A stretch of DNA of 64,000 nt from Thalassotalea sp. ND16A. GTDB lineage: Bacteria; Pseudomonadota; Gammaproteobacteria; Enterobacterales; Alteromonadaceae. Below the pieces are notes generated by a model. It made no database searches and had not been told where the DNA came from. It was given only the letters and a program-made list of their open reading frames with translations. Shown in pieces: positions 16,589 through 25,165 of this stretch. The stretch's first letter is position 1. Each line of letters starts with the position of its first letter. Location of the stretch: positions 1-64,000 of the forward strand of contig NZ_JQDZ01000048.1 of NCBI RefSeq assembly GCF_000764205.1, given 5' to 3'. Both the position numbers and the translations under genes were made by a program.

Positions 16589-17308
16589 ATGAAACCAACA
16601 GACAACAAAGCATTAATCATCGAAATGAAAAACATCACCAAGGTATTCCTGACCGATGAAGTAGAAACGCATGCGCTACGTGGCGTAAACCTGGCGATTG
16701 CCGATGGTGATTATATTTCAATTTCCGGTCCGTCTGGTTGCGGTAAATCGAGTTTATTATCGATTCTTGGCTTGCTCGATAGCCCTAATGACGGTAACTA
16801 TCTGATTGAAGGAAATGATGTCAGCACCCTTTCGGTTAATGAGCGCGCAGTATTAAGAAACTTAAAAATTGGTTTTGTGTTTCAGGCTTTCAATTTAATC
16901 GATGAACTGAGCGTATATGACAACATTGCCCTGCCGCTGCGCTATCGTGAACAGTCGATGTCAGCCAAAGAAATCGAGCAAAAAGTCATGGCCAGCCTTG
17001 AAAAAGTACAAATGTCGCACCGCGCAGCGCATAAACCGAACCAGCTCTCCGGCGGACAGCAACAACGAATCGCCATTGCCCGCGCATTAGTCGGTGATCC
17101 GGCACTATTGCTGGTCGACGAACCGACAGGAAACCTGGATTCCACCAACGGCGATGCGGTGATGAAAATGCTCGCGCAATTGAATGCCCAAGGTACCACC
17201 ATATGTATGGTGACTCACGATCCACGTTATGCCGATATTGCAAAGCGTCAGTTGCATCTGCTTGATGGTGTCATGGCCAATGAACTAACGTTATCGGAGG
17301 CGGTATGA
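16589..17308 (+). CDS. ABC transporter ATP-binding protein (MacB/LolD-like)
   Basis: A 239-residue ATPase. Walker A is [15 protein letters not shown], the Q-loop lies in [14 protein letters not shown], the signature is [15 protein letters not shown], Walker B is [13 protein letters not shown], and the H-loop is MVTHD. The start at 16589 follows GGGAACC; an in-frame GTG-type start at 16541 would run into the end of the adaptor gene. The stop overlaps the permease ATG by 4 bases, so ATPase and permease are coupled. It powers export of an unknown substrate. Confidence 0.92.
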   Translation: MKPTDNKALIIEMKNITKVFLTDEVETHALRGVNLAIADGDYISISGPSGCGKSSLLSILGLLDSPNDGNYLIEGNDVSTLSVNERAVLRNLKIGFVFQAFNLIDELSVYDNIALPLRYREQSMSAKEIEQKVMASLEKVQMSHRAAHKPNQLSGGQQQRIAIARALVGDPALLLVDEPTGNLDSTNGDAVMKMLAQLNAQGTTICMVTHDPRYADIAKRQLHLLDGVMANELTLSEAV

Positions 17309-19716
17309 AAGCATTAATACAAGAGCTTAAACTCGCGCTGCATGCACTTTGTCGGGTGACCGGTTTTTCCGCCACTATCATCACCACGTTATCATTAACC
17401 TTAGGCGCGCTAATTTGTATATTCAATCTTAATCACCTGTTATTGGTGAAAGAGTTACCGTATCCAGATGCCGAGCAGTTAGTGGTGATCAAGCAATTAA
17501 CCAAAGAACAGGGTAAAGAAGGCGCCAGTGCGCAAACAATACCCGGCATGCTGATGTGGTATAAAAATCAAACCGCAACCTCCTCTATGGCGATGCTCTA
17601 TTATGCGCAGGCAAGCATTAGCGATCATCCTGAGCAGCCACGCATTCAAGCGGCTTACACTACCAATGAATACTTTTCATTACTGGCGCCGCCTATGCAC
17701 TTAGGCCGGGGGTTTAGTGATGATGAAGGGTTCGAACAACATCGAGCCGTTGCCGTATTAAGCTATGCCAGTTGGCAGAAGTGGTTTAACTCTGACCCCA
17801 AAATTATTGGCCAGCAAACGCAAATCGGCGATAGCAGTTTCACTATCATCGGCGTCAGCGCTGAGGGTTTCCATGAACCACGACTGCACCGCAGTGAAGA
17901 TATGGCGATATTTTTGCCGTGGGACTTTCAGGCGAATGATGTCACCGATTGGGGCATGCGATACGGCTCGGTGCTGGCGTTTGCCAAACTCAAAACCGGC
18001 GTAACGATGAAGCAAGCCAGTGCCAATTTAAGCAAAAGTCTGAACACCTTATTTCTCGATCAAGACAATGTCAAACCGGGTGAAAGTATGTCGGCCCAGT
18101 TGACCAGTTTCAAAGACACGATTATCGGTGATAGCCAAAATATTACCTTAACCTTACTTGCCGGGGTGATTGGTTTATTGTTAATTGCTGCCACGAACGT
18201 TACGAATTTGTTTCTCTCCCGGGCCGCGCAAAAGCAGCGTACCATGGCGATTCAAGCGGCATTAGGCGCAAAACCCGGGCATTTATTTACCGCGATGTTT
18301 GCTGAAAGCCTTATTTTATGTGGTATTTCCGCCTTAATCGGCCTGGTAATTGCCGGCTGGGGCTTTGTCTTACTCGGGGAATTAGCCGCGGGCCATTTAC
18401 CGCGTTTAAATGAACTGTCACTAGATGCTGTAACCTTGCTGTTTAGCGCGCTTATTGCGGTGTCTTTAGCAGCTTTGTTTGCCAAGCTCTCTAGCCGAGT
18501 GGTGAATTATGAAAAACTGAAAGAGCAATTACAGTGCAGCGGTAAAGGCTCGGGACTGCAAGTCTCTAGCAGCACCCGCAATATCCTTGTTTGCTCGCAA
18601 GTTGCCTTAGCCAGTTTGTTATTAATGGGTGGTGCGGTAGTGATTGAACAGGCAGTCTCGACCGTATTAAAACCGTTAGGCTTTAATGAACAGCAGCTGA
18701 TGCATTTGCGCATTGATGAAGGTGAAAGTTACACCAGTAATAAACAACGCAATATATTAACTCAGGAAATCAAAGACAAATTATCGACCTTGCCACAGGT
18801 GGCGCAGGTATCTCGCTCAATGTCGGCACCAATTGATGGCTCTATTAGTATCCGTCTTAACGATGTTAACCAACAGCCTGTGGGTGGTTACCAGGTTAAT
18901 CTGATTGATGATAATTATTTTGACACGTTGCAGTTACCAATCATCCGTGGCCGTACGTTTACCAAAGAGACCAGCCTGGAACAAGATGTATTAGAGATCA
19001 TTTTAAGTGAATCATTGGCGCGTAAACTTGCACCCACTGGTGATGCGTTAGGAAAAATTTTTCAGCTTAACGCGCGCGAGCCATTAAAGGTTGTAGGCAT
19101 TGCAAAAGATTATTATGTGCCTAACGCCAATCAGGAAAATCCAGCAGAGCGTTATTATCTGCCATTCACCTCGTTTATCCATTTAGGCTTTGATATTAAA
19201 TTGAAAACCAATGGCGAATTGAGCAAACAACAGGTGATTAATCTGCTTAAACAAATACACCCGAATATTCGGATAGCTAAATTTGAATCACTGGTGGAAG
19301 TGCATCACCAGAAGATTTATCGTAATAAATTAGCCGCAGGCCTTGCCATCGCGCTGACCCTGTTAGCATTATTGCTGGCTGCCGCAGGTATCTACGGCGT
19401 ATTAAATTACAGTACGCAAATGCGTCGTTATGAGCTCGGCATTCATTTAGCCCTGGGTGCCAAAACCCATACAGTGATGGCCAGGGTACTGAAGGAAAGC
19501 TTCATTCCGATTGCGCTTGGCTTATTATCAGGTATTGTTCTTGCGGCGCTGGCTTACCTGGCAAGCAGACAATATATTGCTCAGCAAATTGAATTTAATC
19601 AGCTTGTTTTCCTCGTTACCTTTCCGGTAATATTGCTGACTGCTTTCATTTCCTGTTATCTGCCGGTGCGAAAAATTATCCTGGCAGATCCGGTAAAAGC
19701 ACTGAGAAGTGAGTAA
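17305..19716 (+). CDS. ABC transporter permease with two MacB/FtsX units
   Basis: An 803-residue inner-membrane protein built as two tandem MacB-type halves. Each has one N-terminal membrane helix, a large periplasmic MacB_PCD domain and a three-helix FtsX block. The first helix is near residue 20, with FtsX blocks around residues 285-420 and 680-795. The repeats are visible in matching phrases QKQRTMAIQAALGAKPGHLF and MRRYELGIHLALGAKTHTVM. The fused form works with a single ATPase type. The substrate is unknown; toxic small molecules, peptides or lipids are possible. A low-complexity AGTAAGTA stretch follows the stop. Confidence 0.9.
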   Translation: MKALIQELKLALHALCRVTGFSATIITTLSLTLGALICIFNLNHLLLVKELPYPDAEQLVVIKQLTKEQGKEGASAQTIPGMLMWYKNQTATSSMAMLYYAQASISDHPEQPRIQAAYTTNEYFSLLAPPMHLGRGFSDDEGFEQHRAVAVLSYASWQKWFNSDPKIIGQQTQIGDSSFTIIGVSAEGFHEPRLHRSEDMAIFLPWDFQANDVTDWGMRYGSVLAFAKLKTGVTMKQASANLSKSLNTLFLDQDNVKPGESMSAQLTSFKDTIIGDSQNITLTLLAGVIGLLLIAATNVTNLFLSRAAQKQRTMAIQAALGAKPGHLFTAMFAESLILCGISALIGLVIAGWGFVLLGELAAGHLPRLNELSLDAVTLLFSALIAVSLAALFAKLSSRVVNYEKLKEQLQCSGKGSGLQVSSSTRNILVCSQVALASLLLMGGAVVIEQAVSTVLKPLGFNEQQLMHLRIDEGESYTSNKQRNILTQEIKDKLSTLPQVAQVSRSMSAPIDGSISIRLNDVNQQPVGGYQVNLIDDNYFDTLQLPIIRGRTFTKETSLEQDVLEIILSESLARKLAPTGDALGKIFQLNAREPLKVVGIAKDYYVPNANQENPAERYYLPFTSFIHLGFDIKLKTNGELSKQQVINLLKQIHPNIRIAKFESLVEVHHQKIYRNKLAAGLAIALTLLALLLAAAGIYGVLNYSTQMRRYELGIHLALGAKTHTVMARVLKESFIPIALGLLSGIVLAALAYLASRQYIAQQIEFNQLVFLVTFPVILLTAFISCYLPVRKIILADPVKALRSE

Positions 19717-19787
19717 GTCATAAGTGGTGAGTTAAAAGTAGTAAGTAGAAAGTAATAAGTTGTAAGTAATAAGTAGAAAGTAGTAAG
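19717..19787. repeat. degenerate tandem array of AGTAATAAGTAGAAAGTAGTAAG units
   Basis: About 70 bases after the permease stop consist of GTAAGTAGAAAGTAATAAGT-like short words. A shorter version lies near 11766. It looks like slippage-prone low-complexity DNA with no coding potential. Confidence 0.6.
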
Positions 19788-19836
19788 ACTAACAGGCAGA
19801 GCGAATTTTTCACCGAACAGGCTCTGCCTTGGCTTT

Positions 19837-19879
19837 ATACCAATCCGTATAATGATCTGATCATTACGCGAACTGGTAT
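19837..19879. repeat. 43-bp short form of the ATACCAATCCG repeat, copy E
   Basis: Begins ATACCAATCCGTATAATG, continues with the TGATCTGATCATT centre and ends ACGCGAACTGGTAT. The same two ends enclose 154 extra bases in copy D at 24822-25018. A lone ATACCAAGTTGATTA end follows directly at 19881, just upstream of the response regulator gene. Confidence 0.8.
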
Positions 19880-19922
19880 TATACCAAGTTGATTACATAA
19901 TAATAAATTGGAAAAATAACCG

Positions 19923-21299
19923 ATGAGCAAAACGATTTTAGTGGTAGATGACAAGGCAGATGTTCGCCTCAGTGTCAGTTTTTTGCTAAGTAACCATAAT
20001 TATCAGGTGATTGAAGCAGAGTCACCGATAATGGCGATGGCGATGTTGGAACAACAAGCTATCGACCTTATTTTGCTCGACATGAATTACTCTTGCGATA
20101 CTACCTCTGGTGAAGAAGGGCTGCGCTTTTTAGCACAACGACTCAATAAAAAAATTACTATTCCGGTTATTGCGATGACGGCATGGGCCAGTGTTGAGCT
20201 TGCGGTACAGGCTATGCAGCAAGGTGCCGGAGATTTTATTGCCAAGCCCTGGGATAACCAACGCTTATTACAAGTGGTTAAACAACAGTTGCGCATGCAA
20301 GGGCTGGAACAACAAAATAACAGCTTACGCCAACTGAATGCGCAACTGCAGGCCGACGATGAGTTGTTATGGGTTAGCCCGAAAATGCAGCAACTGTACA
20401 AAAAAATTGAGCGCATCGCGCAAACCGATGCCACCATTTTGCTCACCGGGGAGAATGGCACCGGAAAATCCTGCATTGCCCAGATGATCCACCGTTTATC
20501 GACGCGTGATCAGCAAAACTTTGTCACCGTAAACATGGGCGCAATTCCTGAAAATTTATTTGAGAGTGAAATGTTCGGCCATAAAAAAGGTGCCTTTACC
20601 GACGCCAAAGAAACCCGAGCCGGTCGCTTTGAAATGGCGCAGCAAGGCACGTTATTTTTGGATGAAGTCGCTACCATTCCGCTGTCACAACAGGCAAAGA
20701 TGTTGCGCGTGTTAGAATCAAATGAATATGAAATGGTTGGCTCAAGTGTCACCCAAAAAACCAATGTTCGGCTGATAAGTGCTTCCAATGCCAATTTTGA
20801 TCAGATGCAGCAACAAGGCTTATTCCGCCAGGATTTGTATTATCGGTTGAATACCATAGAACTGCATATTCCGCCGTTAAGAGAACGCAGCGAAGACATC
20901 ATGGTGCTGGCACAGCATTTTGTTAACAAGCATGCACAAAAATATCAAATGGGCGAGCTTACGTTATGTTCGTCTGTCAATGACGTGCTCTGCGACTATC
21001 CTTGGCCCGGTAATATACGAGAACTCAGTCACGTGATCGAGCGTGCGGTATTGATGGCTGACATGCCAGGCTCTGGTCCTGGGGTGATCAGCCGAGATGA
21101 TCTGCAGCTTAAACAAAACAAGACCACCGAGCAAGCATCCGGTTTAACCTTGATGACGCTGGAAAGTGCCGAACGCCAGCTCTTACAAATGGCCTTAAAA
21201 CAAACCAATGGACAAGTTAACGAAGCCGCAGGGTTATTGGCCATTAGCCAAAGCGCCATCTATCGACGTTTAGAAAAATTCGATATCAAAACCAGATAA
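19923..21299 (+). CDS. NtrC-family sigma54-dependent response regulator
   Basis: A 458-residue protein: receiver domain (residues 1-120; phospho-acceptor Asp53 in LILLDMNYSC), AAA+ sigma54 interaction domain (about 145-380; Walker A TGENGTGKS, GAFTDA loop in GHKKGAFTDAKETR), and a C-terminal Fis-type HTH (QVNEAAGLLAISQSAIYRRL). The intact GAFTDA motif means it should contact sigma54. It lies directly downstream of an export operon whose promoter has a sigma54 signature, so it very likely activates that operon. The histidine kinase gene follows 14 bases later. Confidence 0.93.
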   Translation: MSKTILVVDDKADVRLSVSFLLSNHNYQVIEAESPIMAMAMLEQQAIDLILLDMNYSCDTTSGEEGLRFLAQRLNKKITIPVIAMTAWASVELAVQAMQQGAGDFIAKPWDNQRLLQVVKQQLRMQGLEQQNNSLRQLNAQLQADDELLWVSPKMQQLYKKIERIAQTDATILLTGENGTGKSCIAQMIHRLSTRDQQNFVTVNMGAIPENLFESEMFGHKKGAFTDAKETRAGRFEMAQQGTLFLDEVATIPLSQQAKMLRVLESNEYEMVGSSVTQKTNVRLISASNANFDQMQQQGLFRQDLYYRLNTIELHIPPLRERSEDIMVLAQHFVNKHAQKYQMGELTLCSSVNDVLCDYPWPGNIRELSHVIERAVLMADMPGSGPGVISRDDLQLKQNKTTEQASGLTLMTLESAERQLLQMALKQTNGQVNEAAGLLAISQSAIYRRLEKFDIKTR

Positions 21300-21313
21300 G
21301 AGGAGCCTACACT

Positions 21314-22651
21314 GTGTCGAAGTCACTCGAATACGACTTGAAATATTTTGCCTCAGCCATCGCACTATTAGTGCTCCTGTTAATGTCGTGGGTGTTATAT
21401 TTACTCGATAGTTCAGCACTTGTTTCGGTCACCCTGTTCGGCGCTATTGGTATGCCGTTAGCTATTGCCAGCTTGCGGGTTTATCAACGCACCATTGCAC
21501 CATTTTATCGATTAAGCTCGCTGGTAGAAGCGATACGTCTTGAAGATTACAGTTCGCGGGTCAAGCCAACTTATAACCAGGGGATCCTAAATGAACTGTC
21601 GGTTGAGATAAACAATCTGGCGGAGTTATTACAGCAGCGGAAACAACGATATGACCAACATGCTTTTTTGATTTACCAATTAATGGAGCAGCTAGATACC
21701 CCGATAGTCGTCTTTAACGACAGTTTACAACTCAGCCATGCTAACGATGCTTTTTCCACCTGGTGTCAGCAGCCCTGGCAATCGTTACGTCATTACTCAT
21801 CACAGCGGCTGGGGTTCGTGCTCAATGAGCAACAACAATGGCAGATATTAAGTGATAAAGACAACCAAAACAGCGAGCAAAACTGGCAACTGAGACAAAG
21901 TAACTTCATCAAAGATAACCACAAATATCATTTATTGGTGTTAACCGATATCGGCCAGGAAATTCGCAAGACCCAGCAAGATTCCTGGTTGCAAATTATT
22001 CGGGTATTAAGCCATGAAATCCATAACTCGTTAACGCCAATAAAATCATTGGCACAAGCAATGGCGGAAATGCCCGGCACCGAAGCACGCTCAAAACAGG
22101 CGTTAGCGGTAATTGTCAAACGCAGTATCTCGCTCGATGAATTTGTCAGTCGCTATGCCACCCTGTATCGTAATTTTAACGTTCAGCCTTGCTCGATAAA
22201 CAGCAGCGACTTTGCCAGCAACTTAAGCACCCTATTTAGTCAGCAAGCTATCGTTTTTGAAAATAATATCCGCGAAATTCCTGCCGACCCGGCCTTACTT
22301 GAGCAGGTGATGATTAACCTGATCAAAAATGCCATTGAAGCGCACCCCGATGCGACGAATACTAACGGCAGCGATCATAAGCATGCTGAAGTCACAGTAA
22401 GCTTTAATCAACTCCAAGGCAAAACCCATATTGAGATCATTGATCAAGGCCGCGGCATCAGTAATCCGGAGAACCTGTTTGTGCCCTTTTATACCACCAA
22501 AGAAACCGGTAATGGTATTGGCCTGGCCTTGTGTCGTAACATCATCGAGCAACATGGCGGGACACTAAGTTTAGTGAATAATAGCAATGGCGTTGGCGCC
22601 AAAGCAGAGATTGTCTTACCGAACAAACTAATCACTATCGCGGATGGTTAG
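21314..22651 (+). CDS. sensor histidine kinase (NtrY-like) partnered with the preceding regulator
   Basis: A 445-residue kinase. There are two N-terminal membrane helices (residues about 12-60), a HAMP-like stretch, a small PAS-like region (about 115-215), and the dimerisation/phosphorylation domain with the H-box VLSHEIHNSLTPIKSL. The ATPase domain has the N-box VMINLIKNAIEAH and G-boxes DQGRGIS and GNGIGLALCRNII. The GTG start at 21314 has AGAGGAG just upstream. The short periplasmic part suggests it senses within or near the membrane, perhaps the damage relieved by the exporter. Confidence 0.9.
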   Translation: MSKSLEYDLKYFASAIALLVLLLMSWVLYLLDSSALVSVTLFGAIGMPLAIASLRVYQRTIAPFYRLSSLVEAIRLEDYSSRVKPTYNQGILNELSVEINNLAELLQQRKQRYDQHAFLIYQLMEQLDTPIVVFNDSLQLSHANDAFSTWCQQPWQSLRHYSSQRLGFVLNEQQQWQILSDKDNQNSEQNWQLRQSNFIKDNHKYHLLVLTDIGQEIRKTQQDSWLQIIRVLSHEIHNSLTPIKSLAQAMAEMPGTEARSKQALAVIVKRSISLDEFVSRYATLYRNFNVQPCSINSSDFASNLSTLFSQQAIVFENNIREIPADPALLEQVMINLIKNAIEAHPDATNTNGSDHKHAEVTVSFNQLQGKTHIEIIDQGRGISNPENLFVPFYTTKETGNGIGLALCRNIIEQHGGTLSLVNNSNGVGAKAEIVLPNKLITIADG

Positions 22652-22736
22652 CTTACTACTTAAGCCCGGGACAGACACTGAACAACCCCACTCTAAAGGC
22701 TGTCCTGCCTGTCGTGGATAAGTTCTTCCCTGAACA

Positions 22737-22766
22737 AAAAGGGCCCTTCGTGAGAAGGGCCCTTTT
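22737..22766. terminator. bidirectional terminator between kinase and permease genes
   Basis: AAAAGGGCCCTTC, loop GTGA, GAAGGGCCCTTTT: a perfect 13-bp stem with A and T runs on both sides, between convergent genes. Confidence 0.93.
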
Positions 22767-22787
22767 CGAATCAGTTTCAAGCTTAGG

Positions 22788-24227
22788 TTAATTTAAGAAC
22801 ATAAACTTAGCGATGAACAGAGCCGTAAGCGCCCAAACACCAGCAGATATCTGGCTCGATTTACCAGCACCGACTTTTAGAACGGTGTAAGTGATGAAGC
22901 CAAAAGCAATACCGTTAGCGATAGAGAAGGTGAATGCCATCATTACCGTAGTACATACTGCCGGCGCATATTCCGTTAAATCATTCCAGTCCAGGCCTTT
23001 AAGAGAACTCATCATCAACATGGCAACGTAGATAAGCGCGCCGTCAACGGCAAAACCTGGTAGCATTTGCGCAAGCGGTAAGAAGAACATACCGACAGCG
23101 AATAACAAACCGATAGTTACAGCAGTTAGACCGGTACGACCACCGGCAGCAACACCTGCTGCAGACTCCACGTATGACGTCACTGGTGGACAACCAAAAC
23201 CAGTACCGATAACAGAAGAGATAGAGTCAGCTTTTAAAGATTTGCTTAAGCCTTCAATTTTACCGTTTTTGTCTTGTAAATTAGCGCGCTCAGCAACACC
23301 CATTAACGTACCCGCGGTATCGAAGATGTTCACGAATAGGAAGGTCACAATTACCGGGATCAAGGCAACTTCAAAAGCACCAGCGATGTCCGCTTTCCAC
23401 AAAATGGGTTCAAGTGCCGAGAACTCAGGTACCGCTAACAGGCCGGTGTAGTTGACAAAACCCGACGCCGGTGCCCAAGCTTTCGCTTCTTCAGCAATAA
23501 CGAAGAAGTCAGTCGGCAAAACCCAGGTCATGGCGAAGGCAATAAAAGTAGTGGCAGCAATACCGATTAGTACAGCACCAAACACTTTACGATAGCTAAG
23601 AATGGCGATAAGTAAAAAGCTTAAGAAACCCAGAGCCGGTGCTTCAGGGCCGAACTTGCCGAAGCCAAAATGAGTAAGGTCAGCAAGAGCAACAACGTTA
23701 TCCGGGTTAGCCACAACGATACCGGTGAAACGCAGACCGATGAAGCCTAAGAACAGACCAACACCTGCCGTCATCGCCAGTCGTAAGCTCATCGGTATAC
23801 TGTCGAGCATCCATTCCCGCAGCCGGGTGACACTCATTAGAACGAAGATAACCCCCGACAGGAATACTGCACCTAGCGCAATTTGCCAGCTATAACCCAT
23901 AGCACCAACGACGGAGAAGGTGAAGAAAGCGTTTAGTCCCATGCCCGGAGCAAGACCTACCGGCCAATTTGCGTACAGACCCATTAGGATGGTTGCAATC
24001 GCGGCACCAAGACAGGTTGCCAGGAATAATCCATCAAACGGCATGCCGGTTTTCGACATGATAATAGGGTTTAAAAACATAATGTACGACATGGTCACGA
24101 AGGTGGTAAGACCCGCCATGATCTCAGTTTTTACCGTCGTATTATGTGCAGACAGCTTAAAGAATCGTTCTAACAGACCGACCTTACCCGCTTGGTTTTC
24201 TTCGTAACTTTTACTAACCTGTTCCAT
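22788..24227 (-). CDS. AzgA/GhxP-type purine permease (NCS2 family)
   Basis: A 479-residue inner-membrane transporter with about 14 hydrophobic segments. Family marks include AGLTTFVTMSYIMFLNPIIM at the first helix, LAPGMGLNAFFTFSVV, and the C-terminal GCPPVTSYVESAAGVAAGGRTGLTAV motif. Members take up hypoxanthine, guanine or adenine by proton symport. Given guanine deaminase, Hpt and xanthine dehydrogenase in the window, hypoxanthine/guanine is the natural substrate. An IclR-type operator candidate lies about 210 bases upstream in a long 5' gap. Confidence 0.92.
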   Translation of the reverse strand: MEQVSKSYEENQAGKVGLLERFFKLSAHNTTVKTEIMAGLTTFVTMSYIMFLNPIIMSKTGMPFDGLFLATCLGAAIATILMGLYANWPVGLAPGMGLNAFFTFSVVGAMGYSWQIALGAVFLSGVIFVLMSVTRLREWMLDSIPMSLRLAMTAGVGLFLGFIGLRFTGIVVANPDNVVALADLTHFGFGKFGPEAPALGFLSFLLIAILSYRKVFGAVLIGIAATTFIAFAMTWVLPTDFFVIAEEAKAWAPASGFVNYTGLLAVPEFSALEPILWKADIAGAFEVALIPVIVTFLFVNIFDTAGTLMGVAERANLQDKNGKIEGLSKSLKADSISSVIGTGFGCPPVTSYVESAAGVAAGGRTGLTAVTIGLLFAVGMFFLPLAQMLPGFAVDGALIYVAMLMMSSLKGLDWNDLTEYAPAVCTTVMMAFTFSIANGIAFGFITYTVLKVGAGKSSQISAGVWALTALFIAKFMFLN

Positions 24228-24434
24228 AACTACAGTTCTCTCGTTAATTGTTAAATAAGGCCGTTTATTTTTATGTTTTAAAGTGTGACCTGTGTGTTGC
24301 TGAATTACCGATAAAAAAGTAATCTCAGTTTTTGCTAGTTGTAAGAAAGAGGCTGTGTTCTACCCTAATTCTGTGTAGCTAACTCAATAAACCATAAAAA
24401 ATCGCCAAAGTTAAGCATGAACGCTTGTTTATGA

Positions 24435-24449
24435 TTTCACATAGTGGAA
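24435..24449. promoter_or_regulatory. IclR-type operator candidate upstream of the purine permease
   Basis: TTTCACATAGTGGAA differs at three positions from TTCCACAATGTGGAA. It is the weakest site of the set and far (208 bases) from the start codon, so it is tentative. Confidence 0.4.
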
Positions 24450-24821
24450 ACAATATGCGTTATCGCCGCTAGAATCGCCGGAGGCGAAGCAAGTAGCTGA
24501 TGAATAAACCCAGTTAAATTTCACATCGTAAAAATTAACTTTATGTAATTAAAACAACCAAATGTCGTGGTTCTGGTTAAGTATAGTCGGTTAATTTACC
24601 TTGGTTTAGGCTACTGAGTAGCGGTGCGATTTTGGCTAATAAGTGGTTAAAAACACTTAAAAAAATAATTATCACCGTTGTTGCCATTGCACATTATGGC
24701 TAGTTTTTAGCCGCTATTTTTATTATAATTAGGCCATCAATTAAGTCGCGGCTTAGTTGATCATTTCTTGGTTTTTTAAACCCGAAAATCTGTCGACGGT
24801 TCAGGTGTCTGGTTTATATGA

Positions 24822-25018
24822 ATACCAATCCGTATAATGATCTGATCATTGAGTAACTCAAATAAACAGCACATGAGTTACCCTTAGGGAATCTATATAA
24901 AGCTTGATAACTTCTTGAAATTTCAAAAAGATATGAATAACTATCTCTTTAAAATTTCAGTTGTTCTAAAGCTTTCTATATCATTCTCAATTGATCACAT
25001 CATTACGCGAACTGGTAT
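24822..25018. repeat. 197-bp repeat with ATACCAATCCG/CGAACTGGTAT ends, copy D
   Basis: Starts ATACCAATCCGTATAATG, reads through TGATCTGATCATT and ends CATTACGCGAACTGGTAT, the same termini as the 43-bp copy E at 19837. The interior contains an imperfect inverted repeat (AAAGCTTGATAACTTCTTGA... against TTCAGTTGTTCTAAAGCTTT). Non-coding; MITE-like. Confidence 0.8.
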
Positions 25019-25091
25019 AAACACATCATCTCTGGTTGTTTTTTGTTCAGTACCTATAATTGCTGTCGGACGGTTGACCTGAGTATTATTA

Positions 25092-25130
25092 ATACCAAGT
25101 GGATTAAATATCTGTTCATTTTTAATTCAC
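25092..25130. repeat. half copy of the ATACCAAG repeat
   Basis: ATACCAAGTGGATTAAAT then ATCTGTTCATTTTTAAT closely follows the left end of copy A at 6744, but no matching right end is present. It lies directly upstream of the SulP gene and may carry part of its promoter. Confidence 0.6.
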
Positions 25131-25165
25131 TTGCTATAGCGCAAACATTTTAACATTAGGTAGCT

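Larger units (their letters stand above)
24228..25165. other. 938-bp gap between divergent permease and SulP genes
   Basis: No gene seen. It holds an IclR-type palindrome (24435-24449), a complete repeat of the ATACCAATCCG type (24822-25018) and a half copy of the ATACCAAG type at 25092. No purine-riboswitch-like structure was recognised in the permease leader. Confidence 0.55.

Noticed and set aside
24228-24480. Possible purine riboswitch in the permease leader
   Set aside because: I could not find the conserved loop-loop core of purine riboswitches; an IclR-type palindrome explains control better.
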